From contig PBAS01000016.1 of assembly GCA_002716625.1 (NCBI GenBank), positions 1 through 64,000 on the forward strand: DNA of 64,000 bases, in the 5' to 3' direction. The notes below the pieces were generated by a model. It was not told where the DNA came from and did no database searches. It was given only the letters and a program-made list of their open reading frames with translations. Source of the DNA: Phycisphaeraceae bacterium. Its GTDB lineage: Bacteria; Planctomycetota; Phycisphaerae; Phycisphaerales; Phycisphaeraceae. Each line of letters starts with the position of its first letter. Position 1 is the stretch's first letter. A program made the position numbers and the translations under genes. Shown here in pieces: positions 37,049-45,373 of this stretch.

Positions 37049-38155
37049 TTATGACGAAGCGTTCGAGATTGATTCAACAATGGTATCAGGAGCTGGAATT
37101 GAGGTGACTACCTGCTGCTCATCAATCTGATTCTGCAATGCCTGCAACTGCTTTTTCATTTGCTTTACCTGTTTTCTCAACTTTGGCAGCCGTCTAAGTT
37201 CGACAAAATTCCTCTTGGCCTCTGCAAAGGGCAGCGCCGGTTGTCCGCCCATTTCTACTCCTTCAGGTGTATCCATTATTACACCTGACTTGGCAGCAAA
37301 TCGCGATCGCTCGCCAATTTTCAGGTGTGGAGCAACACCCACTTGTCCAGCCATTGTCACGTAGCGGCCGGTCTGTACCGATCCGGCCAATCCTACCTGA
37401 GCCACCAAAAGGTTGTATGGTCCAACGCGGGTACCATGACCGATCACCACATGGTCGCTGAACTTTGTCCCGTAACCAATCCGTGTCGTACCGACTGTAG
37501 CTCGATCTACCGCACACCCAGCACCCATTTCCACATCATCTTCGATAGCAACATTCCCGGTCTGGGGGATTTTCTGGTGCTCGCCTTCATGATGTGCGTA
37601 ACCAAATCCATCCTGCCCGATTACACAACCAGCATGCAACGTAACCCGGTTTCCCAATTCACACTGGTCATAAATGGTGACGTTCGGATAGAGAATACAG
37701 TCATCCCCCAAAACAGTATCCGGCCCCAAATAGCAATGGGGGTAGATTACACACCGGTCCCCAATCTTGACACCTGCCGCAATATAAACAAACGGTTCAA
37801 TACAGCAGTCAGAACCAATCTCGGCGGCTGGGTCAATATCCGCAAGCGTGCTAATTTTCGCCGCAGGTTGGTCACGAAAACCGTGTAGCAGCACAAGTGC
37901 TTGACGAAATGCAAAATAAGGATTCTTGCAGATGAGAAGGTTTCGCTTAACAACCCTTTTGGCATCCTCAGGACCAACGACGATAGCACCAGCACCGGTC
38001 TGGTCGAGCAGTTGCAAATACTTGGGATTGGCAACAAAACTAAGCTCTTGAGCGTTGGCCTCCTCGAGACCGGCACATCCACTGATACTGTAATTGGCAT
38101 CACCGCGCAGCTCAGCCCCAATGTGCTTTGAGATCTCCGCAAGAGTTTTAGACAT
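37049..38155 (-). CDS. lpxD: UDP-3-O-acylglucosamine N-acyltransferase
   Basis: 368 residues from the ATG at 38155; a GTG at 38170 would add five. LpxD adds the second 3-hydroxyacyl chain in lipid A synthesis. The N-terminal uridine-binding domain (TLAEISKHIGAELRGD, LSFVANPKYLQLLDQTGAGAIVV) is followed by a left-handed beta-helix of hexapeptide repeats (about 100-330). DGFGYAHHEGEHQKIPQTGNVAIEDDVEMGAGCAVDR contains the catalytic His. The last 45 residues form a basic coiled coil (LPKLRKQVKQMKKQLQALQNQI), as in many LpxD proteins. Its presence argues for an LPS-bearing outer membrane. Confidence 0.93.
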   Translation of the reverse strand: MSKTLAEISKHIGAELRGDANYSISGCAGLEEANAQELSFVANPKYLQLLDQTGAGAIVVGPEDAKRVVKRNLLICKNPYFAFRQALVLLHGFRDQPAAKISTLADIDPAAEIGSDCCIEPFVYIAAGVKIGDRCVIYPHCYLGPDTVLGDDCILYPNVTIYDQCELGNRVTLHAGCVIGQDGFGYAHHEGEHQKIPQTGNVAIEDDVEMGAGCAVDRATVGTTRIGYGTKFSDHVVIGHGTRVGPYNLLVAQVGLAGSVQTGRYVTMAGQVGVAPHLKIGERSRFAAKSGVIMDTPEGVEMGGQPALPFAEAKRNFVELRRLPKLRKQVKQMKKQLQALQNQIDEQQVVTSIPAPDTIVESISNASS

Positions 38156-38229
38156 CCCCTTAGGATACACTACTAGGCAGCGTGGGGCGAATCGCGAAGA
38201 AGGAACAGCCCTCCGTTCCAGGCAACCGC

Positions 38230-38928
38230 CTAGTTTCTGAGTCCGACAACCTCCTCCAACTCAAGAACAAGATTCCTGGCATCTTCAGAATCGGGGTGTT
38301 CAGATAAAATTGTCTTAGCGTCTTCAAGTGCATTCCTGAATTCCCCGCGAAAGCCCGTGATGTTCACAAGTTGGATTTTGAATCCGACATCCGTTGGGTC
38401 CTCTGCAAGTTTGGCCTTGAAGATTTCCTCCGCCTTATCAAGCGATTGGTATCCAGCCTTTCGCTGATTGATCAAAATCTGATTAATGCCGCGATCAAGA
38501 TACGCTGCACCATAGTCGGGGTTAAGTTCAATTGCCTTGTTGAAAACATTTACGGCCTCGGTAAATTTCCCAGTCGATTCTACGCTGTTCTTAGTTGCTG
38601 CAGCAACATCCCCTTTTGAATCCATGGCAACACTACGGTCATACAGAAGGTTGCCTTGCCCATGCAGAATATTTCCCTTTCTAAAATAAGCCTCTGCATA
38701 GTCAGGGTATTCCGCGATCAGCATATCCAGCGCAGTCAATGCCTCATCAAACTTATGCTGCCCAGCAAGTTCCAGTGCCTGACCCAGGAGCTTTGATTTA
38801 TCCTGCGGTTTACTTTGACTGGGCTCCTGCTCCGCAGTATCCGTATTTGATGAATCGCAGCCGACCAAAAGCACAGCAAAAAGAAGTACAAAGCAGTAGA
38901 TGATACGCATCATAATCATCCAATCCAT
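38230..38928 (-). CDS. TPR-repeat lipoprotein
   Basis: 232 residues. The signal peptide IIYCFVLLFAVLLVGC ends in a clear lipobox, so the Cys near residue 24 should be lipidated. After a short Gln/Ser/Lys linker come tetratricopeptide-like repeats: ALELAGQHKFDEALTALDMLIAEYPDYAEAYFRKGNI, AVNVFNKAIELNPDYGAAYLDRGINQI and a weaker third, ending in LEDAKTILSEHPDSEDARNLVLELEEV. TPR lipoproteins usually scaffold envelope complexes such as BamD or NlpI; no specific partner is visible. It follows nuoG by 17 bases and precedes lpxD in the same direction. In-frame ATGs at residues 4, 6 and 7 are possible starts. Confidence 0.78.
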   Translation of the reverse strand: MDWMIMMRIIYCFVLLFAVLLVGCDSSNTDTAEQEPSQSKPQDKSKLLGQALELAGQHKFDEALTALDMLIAEYPDYAEAYFRKGNILHGQGNLLYDRSVAMDSKGDVAAATKNSVESTGKFTEAVNVFNKAIELNPDYGAAYLDRGINQILINQRKAGYQSLDKAEEIFKAKLAEDPTDVGFKIQLVNITGFRGEFRNALEDAKTILSEHPDSEDARNLVLELEEVVGLRN

Positions 38929-38945
38929 TTAAAGGGACAGTACAA

Positions 38946-40586
38946 TTAAATCAACTCGACATATTTCATATCGCTTTCAGGTGCTTCCTGCACACTTGGG
39001 CGATGAATGCTTTGCTCAAAGATTCCACCAAGTTTTCGACGCACCTCATGGACATCAAATTTCTGCTTATTACCAACACCACATGCCGCAGCCAAGTCCA
39101 TGGCAATCTGCCCTTCACTCTTGGCCATTTCGATGATACTGATAGCCTGATCAAATGCTTGGAGCCGGTTATTAACATTCTCGAACGTTCCAGATTTCTC
39201 CACCCAAGTTGCCGAGGGTAAGACCACGTCGGCCTTGGCGGTAAATGGGTTCAATAGGGTATCGATCAAAACAGTAAAGGGCTTACTCAAGGCCTTCGTT
39301 AAATCGCGGGTCGTCCAATCCCAAGGGTAGTTTGCCGTGAGCACTACAGCACCGGTGGTCTTCTTTTTGTCGGCCAACTGGGTTAGGAACGTATCGTAAT
39401 CGATCACCTGGCCACCTAATCCCCGCAACACCCGCTGCACGCCCCTCAAGTTCGGACATTTCTCGGCCACAACGGTGTAACCACCAGGAAATGTTTTGTT
39501 TTCACCCTTAATCATTACCGGACCAGTCACCAGTACGGCCTGATCATCTAACGCACGCACGAACTGACCCAGCACATGAGCTTCCTCGCACGTCAGCATC
39601 GGACTGATCACCAGTGCCACAGATCCTTTACCATGTTCCGAAACTGCACCGCAAAGTCCTTGCTTTACCTCGTTGTAGGCCCGATCCCAGTCGCATTCGA
39701 CCTGTTGACCAAACTGCAAGCGATATGGCATTCGCAATCGCTCTTTGCTGTGAATGAACTTCCATCCATAACGGATCTCGTCGCTAATCCACCACTGATT
39801 GACGTGATCGTTCTCACGCGGCTTGACACGGTGGATCACGCCTTCGTTGTGTTCAATCCAGATATTATCTCCGGATGCTGTAATCCCATCGATGCTTGGT
39901 GTCCGCTTGAGATACCACACACGCTGCTGAAAGAGAAAGTCCTTGTCCAACAGTGCGCCCACCGGGCATATGTCAATGACGTTACCTGATAGCTCATTGT
40001 CGATTGGCTTGCCGGGAAACACATCTATCTGCTCGCTGGCACCTCGCCCAAATACCCCCAACTCGCCTGTCCCAGTAATTTCCCGTGTAAACCGAACACA
40101 CCGGGTACACATGATGCACCGATCAGCATAAAGAAGGACATTGGGACCAATATCCTTCTTGGGCTGCTTCATCTTATCTTCACTGAATCGAGAAACACTG
40201 TTACCGTACCGGTAGCTGTAATCCTGGAGAGAACACTCACCAGCTTGATCACAAACAGGGCAGTCAATGGGGTGGTTGATCAACAGGTACTCCATCACCG
40301 CCTTCTGGTTGGCAGCCGACTTGGGGCTATTGGTATCAACTTCCATTCCCTCCGATATGATCGTTTGGCACGTGGGCATGAGCTTGGGCATCACGCTGAC
40401 TTTATTGTCCTGGCGGGGGTCAGGCGCAGCCACTTCAGCAAGACAAATGCGACAGCTAGCGACAACTGATAGCCCCGGATGGTAGCAATAGTGGGGAATT
40501 GCAATGTCGTTATCGAGTGCGACCTGCAAGATTGTCGGACGTCCCTCAAACTCGCAAGGCCTACCATTGATCGTTGCGGTCGGCAT
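38946..40586 (-). CDS. nuoG: NADH-quinone oxidoreductase subunit G, short form
   Basis: 546 residues, shorter than the 700-900 typical of E. coli-type NuoG. The electron-transfer part is complete: Cys34, Cys45, Cys48 and Cys73 bind a 2Fe-2S centre; His105, Cys109, Cys112 and Cys118 (NHPIDCPVCDQAGEC) bind the His-ligated 4Fe-4S centre; and Cys157, Cys160, Cys163 and Cys207 (CIMCTRC and DICPVG) bind the next one. A shortened molybdopterin-oxidoreductase-like domain fills the rest (GITASGDNIWIEH, VVLPSATWVEKSGTFENVNNRLQAFD). It forms part of the peripheral arm of complex I. No other complex I gene is adjacent; nuoA lies alone at 51 kb. A formate dehydrogenase subunit is less likely. Confidence 0.85.
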   Translation of the reverse strand: MPTATINGRPCEFEGRPTILQVALDNDIAIPHYCYHPGLSVVASCRICLAEVAAPDPRQDNKVSVMPKLMPTCQTIISEGMEVDTNSPKSAANQKAVMEYLLINHPIDCPVCDQAGECSLQDYSYRYGNSVSRFSEDKMKQPKKDIGPNVLLYADRCIMCTRCVRFTREITGTGELGVFGRGASEQIDVFPGKPIDNELSGNVIDICPVGALLDKDFLFQQRVWYLKRTPSIDGITASGDNIWIEHNEGVIHRVKPRENDHVNQWWISDEIRYGWKFIHSKERLRMPYRLQFGQQVECDWDRAYNEVKQGLCGAVSEHGKGSVALVISPMLTCEEAHVLGQFVRALDDQAVLVTGPVMIKGENKTFPGGYTVVAEKCPNLRGVQRVLRGLGGQVIDYDTFLTQLADKKKTTGAVVLTANYPWDWTTRDLTKALSKPFTVLIDTLLNPFTAKADVVLPSATWVEKSGTFENVNNRLQAFDQAISIIEMAKSEGQIAMDLAAACGVGNKQKFDVHEVRRKLGGIFEQSIHRPSVQEAPESDMKYVELI

Positions 40587-40741
40587 GGTGTTCTTCCCAA
40601 GATCGGCTAGAGCAGTGCCGAAGGGTGAATCGTCCTGTGTGTCTTAATGAATGTAGGCTTCGGAGGGAAGGCATCTGGGCTTAGTTTTCGGCAGAGAATA
40701 ATGTAGCAAAATACCGAATCTAATGCACCAAGGGATCCTGC

Positions 40742-42247
40742 TTAATACTCACTGACCGGAAGATCGCCAGCGGGATTCCCATCAGGGTTGCTTCCTATCT
40801 GATCAATTGCTACTGGATCTGCACCTATCGAATTAATAATTCGGTTCAAATCATCGGGAACCTGAACCGGCTCTGTGGCAAATTGACCTGATGGCTTAGC
40901 CTGTGGCACAGGTATTTTAGCTGCCTTCATGTCAATCCCGGTGTGATACTTGACGGTGGCATCAGGATCTTTCAGCACATGCCCGGTAAGAATACACACA
41001 ACCGTCTCCTCTGCACCAATCACCCCTTCCTTGACCAAGTAATGTGTACCCGCAACTGACGTGGCACTTGCAGGCTCACAGCCAAACCCATACCGGCCGA
41101 TCAAGGCTTTGTAGTCAAGAATTGTTTCGTCATCGACTTCACGCACGACTCCATGGGTTACTTCAAGGGTACGCAGGGCTTTGAATAAGTTGACAGGCCT
41201 GGCGATCTCGATCGCACTGGCAATTGTTTGCGCATGGTGATCTGCCGCATCTAGTTGTTGGTAGTAATCACTTACAACTGAACGTTCAACATCTCCGCCA
41301 TTCCACCGTACACCCTGCTCAGTAAATAGCTCGTAAAGCGGATTAGCCCCCGTGGCCTGAATGATTGCGATTCTAGGAATTCGTTGGATTAATCCCAGTT
41401 CGTGCAATTCTGCCAACGCTTTGCCAAAGGCCGCCGAATTTCCAAGATTACCACCCGGCAACACGATCCAATCTGGTACATTCCAATCCAATGCTTCGAG
41501 CACTCGGTAAATAATCGCCTTTTGTCCTTCCAGTCGAAATGGATTGACACTGTTCATCAGATAGATACCGAGTTGAGGGCGATCGGCGGCAATCTGGCGC
41601 ACGCGTCGCAAGCACGCGTCAAAATCGCCCTGGATCTGTAGTGTCCGCGCTCCATAATCGAGTGCTTGGGAGAGTTTGCCGTAGGCTATCTTACCCGTAC
41701 CGATAAACACGATTCCCGTCATGCTGCTGAGACTTGCGAACATGGCCAAACTTGCTGACGTGTTACCAGTTGATGCACATGCGACCTTCCTGGCTCCGAC
41801 CATTTTGGCATGCGTGAAAGCAGCAGCCATCCCATTGTCTTTAAATGACCCCGAAGGGTTGAGTCCCTCGTATTGCAGAAACAAGTTTCCCGGACGCAAC
41901 CCGACTTGCTTAGCGAGCAAGCGTGCATTCTGAAGATTGGTCCGCCCTTCACCAATGGTGACGACTTGGTTCTCATCCCGAAAAAATGGAAGTAGTTCCC
42001 TAAACCGCCAGACACCAGAAAAATCCAGCGCCCCGGCGACCTGCTCCCCCTTTGTCATCCACCGGTGTTCAAAGAAATCCATTGCCTTGGGGACTGTGGT
42101 GCGCGACCAATCGTAACGAATATCCAGTAAGGATTGCCTATTTTTCCGCAGGCATTTTGGACAGGAGATATGTACCTCTTCTACACCAAATGTGGCCTGA
42201 CAATCAGGGGAAATACACTGTTGGAATGCGTTATCTGTATCTGCCAT
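40742..42247 (-). CDS. thrC: Threonine synthase
   Basis: 501 residues from the ATG at 42247, which has GGAG nine bases upstream; the longer open frame overlaps the divergent gene at 42353 and is rejected. The start has a four-Cys knuckle (CISPDCQATF...CPKC), probably zinc-binding. The fold-type II PLP enzyme follows: TIGEGRTNLQNARLLAK, LFLQYEGLNPSGSFKDNGMAAAF with Lys136 as the PLP lysine, ACASTGNTSASLAMFASL, LPGGNLGNSAAFGKALAEL for phosphate binding, and YGFGCEPASATSVAG. It converts O-phosphohomoserine to threonine. The C-terminus has a 60-residue tail beyond the usual end, rich in Pro and Asp. Confidence 0.93.
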   Translation of the reverse strand: MADTDNAFQQCISPDCQATFGVEEVHISCPKCLRKNRQSLLDIRYDWSRTTVPKAMDFFEHRWMTKGEQVAGALDFSGVWRFRELLPFFRDENQVVTIGEGRTNLQNARLLAKQVGLRPGNLFLQYEGLNPSGSFKDNGMAAAFTHAKMVGARKVACASTGNTSASLAMFASLSSMTGIVFIGTGKIAYGKLSQALDYGARTLQIQGDFDACLRRVRQIAADRPQLGIYLMNSVNPFRLEGQKAIIYRVLEALDWNVPDWIVLPGGNLGNSAAFGKALAELHELGLIQRIPRIAIIQATGANPLYELFTEQGVRWNGGDVERSVVSDYYQQLDAADHHAQTIASAIEIARPVNLFKALRTLEVTHGVVREVDDETILDYKALIGRYGFGCEPASATSVAGTHYLVKEGVIGAEETVVCILTGHVLKDPDATVKYHTGIDMKAAKIPVPQAKPSGQFATEPVQVPDDLNRIINSIGADPVAIDQIGSNPDGNPAGDLPVSEY

Positions 42248-42352
42248 AGCCGTTAACTCCAATCGCACGATCAGTATACCCCACGACCGCCTTGCCATCG
42301 CATGAACCCGCAGGCCAGGCAGGGGGTAGGGTAATTGGCGTAGAATATCATC

Positions 42353-43108
42353 ATGCAAGCACCCGTTATCGGTATCAGTATCGACAATAAGAACAATGAA
42401 GCGTCAAGCGGTACATATGAATCGGCAATTGCCTACAGCCGCGTGATAATGAACGCTGGTGGAATACCCTTGTTGCTACCCCATGAACCTCAGTTGGCGG
42501 GCGTTTATGTGGAAATCTGTGACGGGCTGGTTCTAACCGGCGGTGCCGACCCGCACACGGAAGCTTTTGGCCAGCCGACGCATCCCCAAGCACACCCCAT
42601 CGACCAACGACGCCAATCATTTGACCTAGCACTGTTAGCTGCGGCCGATCTTGTCCCCCACAAACCCGTCCTGGGAGTTTGCCTTGGCATGCAGCTGATG
42701 GCTTTGCACAAAGGGGGGCGACTCAACCAATATCTACCACAGACCCTCGAAAGTGCGAAAATCCACATGAATAATCGCAACCATGGCCTGACCCTCGTGG
42801 TTGAGAAATCGGCCTTATTTAGTGGAACAACAGGTGGACATGGTCAATGCATGGTCGTATCACACCACCGTCAAGCGGTGGAGGATCCGGGCGGATTACG
42901 AATTGTGGCCGTAGCACCCGATGGTGTGATTGAGGCCACCGACGACCCCACCCGGCCATTCTATATCGGCGTCCAATGGCACCCAGAACGGGCCGGTGTC
43001 TTGGATGATCCGAATGTAACTCACCGACAAACCAGCCCGGATGTCAATCTGGGTCTCTACCAGCGACTCGTTCATGCGGCCCTGCAGACCACATCATCAA
43101 GAGCATAA
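42353..43108 (+). CDS. Gamma-glutamyl-GABA hydrolase (PuuD)-like class I glutamine amidotransferase
   Basis: 251 residues. A class I glutamine amidotransferase fold: CDGLVLTGGADPHTEAFGQP, GVCLGMQLMALHKGGRLNQYLPQ with the nucleophile Cys in GxCLGxQ, and IGVQWHPERAG with the catalytic His and Glu. This is the peptidase C26 pattern of PuuD and related gamma-glutamyl hydrolases that release GABA or free glutamate. It diverges from thrC with about 105 bases between starts. Its last 65 bases overlap the 3' end of the oppositely oriented lspA gene. The physiological substrate is unknown. Confidence 0.85.
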   Translation: MQAPVIGISIDNKNNEASSGTYESAIAYSRVIMNAGGIPLLLPHEPQLAGVYVEICDGLVLTGGADPHTEAFGQPTHPQAHPIDQRRQSFDLALLAAADLVPHKPVLGVCLGMQLMALHKGGRLNQYLPQTLESAKIHMNNRNHGLTLVVEKSALFSGTTGGHGQCMVVSHHRQAVEDPGGLRIVAVAPDGVIEATDDPTRPFYIGVQWHPERAGVLDDPNVTHRQTSPDVNLGLYQRLVHAALQTTSSRA

Positions 43109-43679
43109 GGACCACACCCACAACCAAAGCTGCATCAGCAACATTAAAGATCCAAGGATATAGCTGATCTCCGGTCGGACCATCTGACCAACGCCACCCA
43201 AATGGTAACTTGACCTCCGGGAACAGCCACAGCAGATCGCGTACCGCATTGAAACGTATCCGGTCATACAAATTACCCATCGCGCCAGCCAGGATCATCG
43301 CCAAGGCCACATGAACCACTCTGGCTTGAGCACGACTCATCCAAAAAACACGGATCAGGACAAGAACTGCCACCATGCTGACCACAATGAAAAACCATTG
43401 GTGTCCTTTGCCTAGCCCAAAGATTGCGCCGGTATTGAGAGTGAGTTTCAGGCTAAGTATTGATGGGAGCAGCGGGATTGCGTTGTGCGGTGGAATTGGA
43501 CTGAAGCCAAGGCGAACCGAGTCGGTTAATCGCACAGGACTGGTGGCAACCAGTTCAAAGGCAAGGGTTTTAGTTACCAGATCAGTTGTGAGAACCACAA
43601 ACAAAATGAGAAGAAAAAGAACCCAAGACGCTCTGTGGCGTCCAGCGCAAGGATAAACATCAGTAGCCGTTTCGTTCAA
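43044..43679 (-). CDS. lspA: Lipoprotein signal peptidase II
   Basis: 211 residues with four membrane spans. LspA removes signal peptides from lipidated prolipoproteins. Conserved boxes are LTLNTGAIFGLG (Asn-Thr-Gly), AMILAGAMGNLYDRIRF with the first catalytic Asp, and YPWIFNVADAALVVGVVLML with the second Asp in FNVADA. It is longer than the usual 160 residues because of an extended loop between the first span and NTGA and an insertion before FNVADA. The frame starts at a TTG (43679); no ATG precedes the first helix. It fits the several lipoproteins in the window. Its 3' end overlaps the PuuD-like gene by 65 bases tail to tail. Confidence 0.9.
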   Translation of the reverse strand: MNETATDVYPCAGRHRASWVLFLLILFVVLTTDLVTKTLAFELVATSPVRLTDSVRLGFSPIPPHNAIPLLPSILSLKLTLNTGAIFGLGKGHQWFFIVVSMVAVLVLIRVFWMSRAQARVVHVALAMILAGAMGNLYDRIRFNAVRDLLWLFPEVKLPFGWRWSDGPTGDQLYPWIFNVADAALVVGVVLMLLMMWSAGPHERVAGRDPD

Positions 43680-43758
43680 TTTGTATCGATGGATTACGTG
43701 TTTGGGGCGACAATACCACCCAGTCTTCGATGCCCGTCAAATGCTGACCAAATACAGA

Positions 43759-44514
43759 TTAAAGTTCACCCCGACTTTCTTTTTCCCGTACCACTTCAAT
43801 GCAGTACTTGGCCCAGGGTTTGGCGTCCAATCTTGGCCTGCCAATAGGAATGGCACGCTCAAGACACACACCATAGGTGCGATTTCGGATTCTTACCAAG
43901 GCCTCATCAATTTCTTTGAGCATCCTTCGTTCCGACTCGACTAAACCAAGTGTAAACTCCTGCTCAAAGCTTTGCGAGCCCAAATCAGCCATGTGTTCCG
44001 GGGAGACATGCTCACCTTTATCCGCACGTGATTCGCTTTCCAAAGCAGCAACATCACCTAGGATTTCAGATCTCTTAGCAAGAAGCAAGTTCCGGTAGTT
44101 CGCCAAATCCTTACGTGACAGGCCGGTCTTCACCCTTTGCAGTTTGGATTCCGATGGCGGCGCTGGACGGGCAACTATCGATTCGTCAACCCTGGGAACG
44201 GACGTTGCAGCAGTTAGATTTCTTGCCGTAATATTTCTCTGGCCCTTCGAAATAACCTTGAATTTTGCTGACTTTTTATTTTTCTTTGATTTCGAGGTTA
44301 TTACGGCCTTCTTCTTTGTACGAACTGCGGTCTTGGTCTTGGTCTTGGTCTTGGTCTTGGTCTTGGTCTTGGTCTTGGCTCCCTTGCTTGCCTTCGTTAA
44401 TTGGGTGGTCTTGCCGCTGCCAGTAATTTTCTTCGATTTTTTTCTGCCGACCGATTTTTTCTTGACAACTGCCTTCCTGATTGGTTTTTTCTTGGTGACT
44501 TTTTTCTTTGCCAC
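43759..44514 (-). CDS. DksA/TraR-family protein with Lys-rich tail and reduced zinc finger
   Basis: 251 residues from a GTG at 44514 with AGGAG upstream. The first 120 or so residues are basic and low complexity (KKKVTKKKPIRKAVVKKK, then seven Lys-Thr pairs), like a histone-H1-type tail. The C-terminal 120 residues form the DksA coiled coil and finger: LLAKRSEILGDVAALE, FTLGLVESERRMLKEIDEALVRIRNRTYGVCLE, then IPIGRPRLDAKPWAKYCIEVVREKE. The usual CxxC...CxxC finger keeps only the first Cys of each pair (GVCLER and YCIEV), so zinc binding is doubtful. Proteins of this family bind RNA polymerase in the secondary channel. DNA or RNA binding by the tail is inferred. Confidence 0.78.
   Translation of the reverse strand: MAKKKVTKKKPIRKAVVKKKSVGRKKSKKITGSGKTTQLTKASKGAKTKTKTKTKTKTKTKTAVRTKKKAVITSKSKKNKKSAKFKVISKGQRNITARNLTAATSVPRVDESIVARPAPPSESKLQRVKTGLSRKDLANYRNLLLAKRSEILGDVAALESESRADKGEHVSPEHMADLGSQSFEQEFTLGLVESERRMLKEIDEALVRIRNRTYGVCLERAIPIGRPRLDAKPWAKYCIEVVREKESRGEL
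44332..44379. repeat. Hexanucleotide tandem repeat, eight CTTGGT units
   Basis: Seven perfect CTTGGT units and one CTTGGC follow each other in the DksA-like gene. On the coding strand they read ACCAAG and encode alternating Thr and Lys. Since the unit is six bases, slippage would change the protein by whole Lys-Thr pairs without breaking the frame. Confidence 0.95.
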
Positions 44515-44584
44515 GGTGGACTCCTACCCAACATATTAATCCTACCCCGAGCCTCCCATCCGCAGATCCATCACCGGATGACTC

Positions 44585-44716
44585 CTACCTAAAAGCCAGA
44601 TAGTCTTCGTCGGTGAATCTCACTTCCCCTGCGAGAAGCCGGGGATTGTAGATGCTACGTACCAAGCCTTCAAGCAGCACGGCAACTCCACCGATGCTCT
44701 CCCGGTCGCCCCCCAA
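44585..44716 (-). CDS. Possible small ORF or gene remnant
   Basis: A 43-codon frame from a TTG at 44716 reads GGDRESIGGVAVLLEGLVRS then IYNPRLLAGEVRFTDEDYLAFR, with a protein-like balance of residues. Just upstream, in another frame, an ATG (44744 region) opens a short frame MRLLKQYR that stops shortly before this one. The two pieces could be a frameshifted remnant of one gene, or the small ORF may be chance. No family is recognised and no good ribosome site is visible. Confidence 0.2.
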   Translation of the reverse strand: MGGDRESIGGVAVLLEGLVRSIYNPRLLAGEVRFTDEDYLAFR

Positions 44717-44778
44717 TACACCGCAGAAAGCTAGCGATACTGCTTAAGCAACCGCATATCTAAAACCTAGCCCGCAGA

Positions 44779-45348
44779 TCAATCACCATGTATTTGCCTT
44801 AAACGCGTACTCAATCGAACCAATAAATGCGCGCGTTCAAACTGATCGATCCAATCCTGAAGCGTCCCTTCCAACTCTTCCTGATCCAATGACGCACCCG
44901 GCAGGGGGCAACTGGCACCGAGTTCGGTTTTGGCAATCGCCCGATACCGCCACAGCGTCCGATCACCAAACCAATAAATCAGTTGAAAATCTTCAGCACA
45001 GAAAATGACGACCGGAACGCGATTACCAGCATTGATACGAACCCTGTCCTGCAGATCGGCATGTTCATCCCGGTCGACCCACCGAAGATTGATGACCTTG
45101 GGATTGGCTTGCGCGATCCGGGCAATCAATGGCCCCTGTTGCGCACAGTCTCCACACCAAATACCTGACACCACCAGCACATTCATTTTTCGCGAGAACC
45201 CCTGAATCAGATGCTGCTGGGGATCTGTCAAATGACTCTGTTTGTATACCGATGTCCATCCCTCGACCTGGCCAGGATTACCCGTCTTGAGGTACTCGTC
45301 ATATCCAACTCCAGCTGCATGTTTTTCAGCAAGGTAGCCAGCATCCAT
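44779..45348 (-). CDS. Thioredoxin-fold protein
   Basis: 189 residues from the ATG at 45348; a GTG at 45354 is also possible. VLVVSGIWCGDCAQQGPLIARIAQ contains a Cys-Gly-Asp-Cys redox pair in a thioredoxin-like context, followed by VINLRWVDRDEH and the cis-Pro region NRVPVVIFCAEDFQLIYWFGDRTL. The N-terminal 60 residues are helical and family-specific. This matches the small 'thioredoxin family' proteins of cytoplasmic type with a WCxDC motif; there is no signal peptide. It probably reduces disulfides or peroxides with an unknown partner. It sits 26 bases after leuD in the same direction. Confidence 0.82.
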   Translation of the reverse strand: MDAGYLAEKHAAGVGYDEYLKTGNPGQVEGWTSVYKQSHLTDPQQHLIQGFSRKMNVLVVSGIWCGDCAQQGPLIARIAQANPKVINLRWVDRDEHADLQDRVRINAGNRVPVVIFCAEDFQLIYWFGDRTLWRYRAIAKTELGASCPLPGASLDQEELEGTLQDWIDQFERAHLLVRLSTRLRQIHGD

Positions 45349-45373
45349 AAACACATCCCGTAAGAGCTAAGAA

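Noticed and set aside
36969-37136. 55-codon frame on the plus strand (MDFTTRIKLEDYLL...).
   Set aside because: It runs antisense into the well-supported end of lpxD, and its second half is only the reverse of that gene.
42248-42358. N-terminal extension of thrC by 37 codons.
   Set aside because: It would overlap the divergent gene at 42353, lacks similarity to threonine synthases, and the ATG at 42247 has a better ribosome site.
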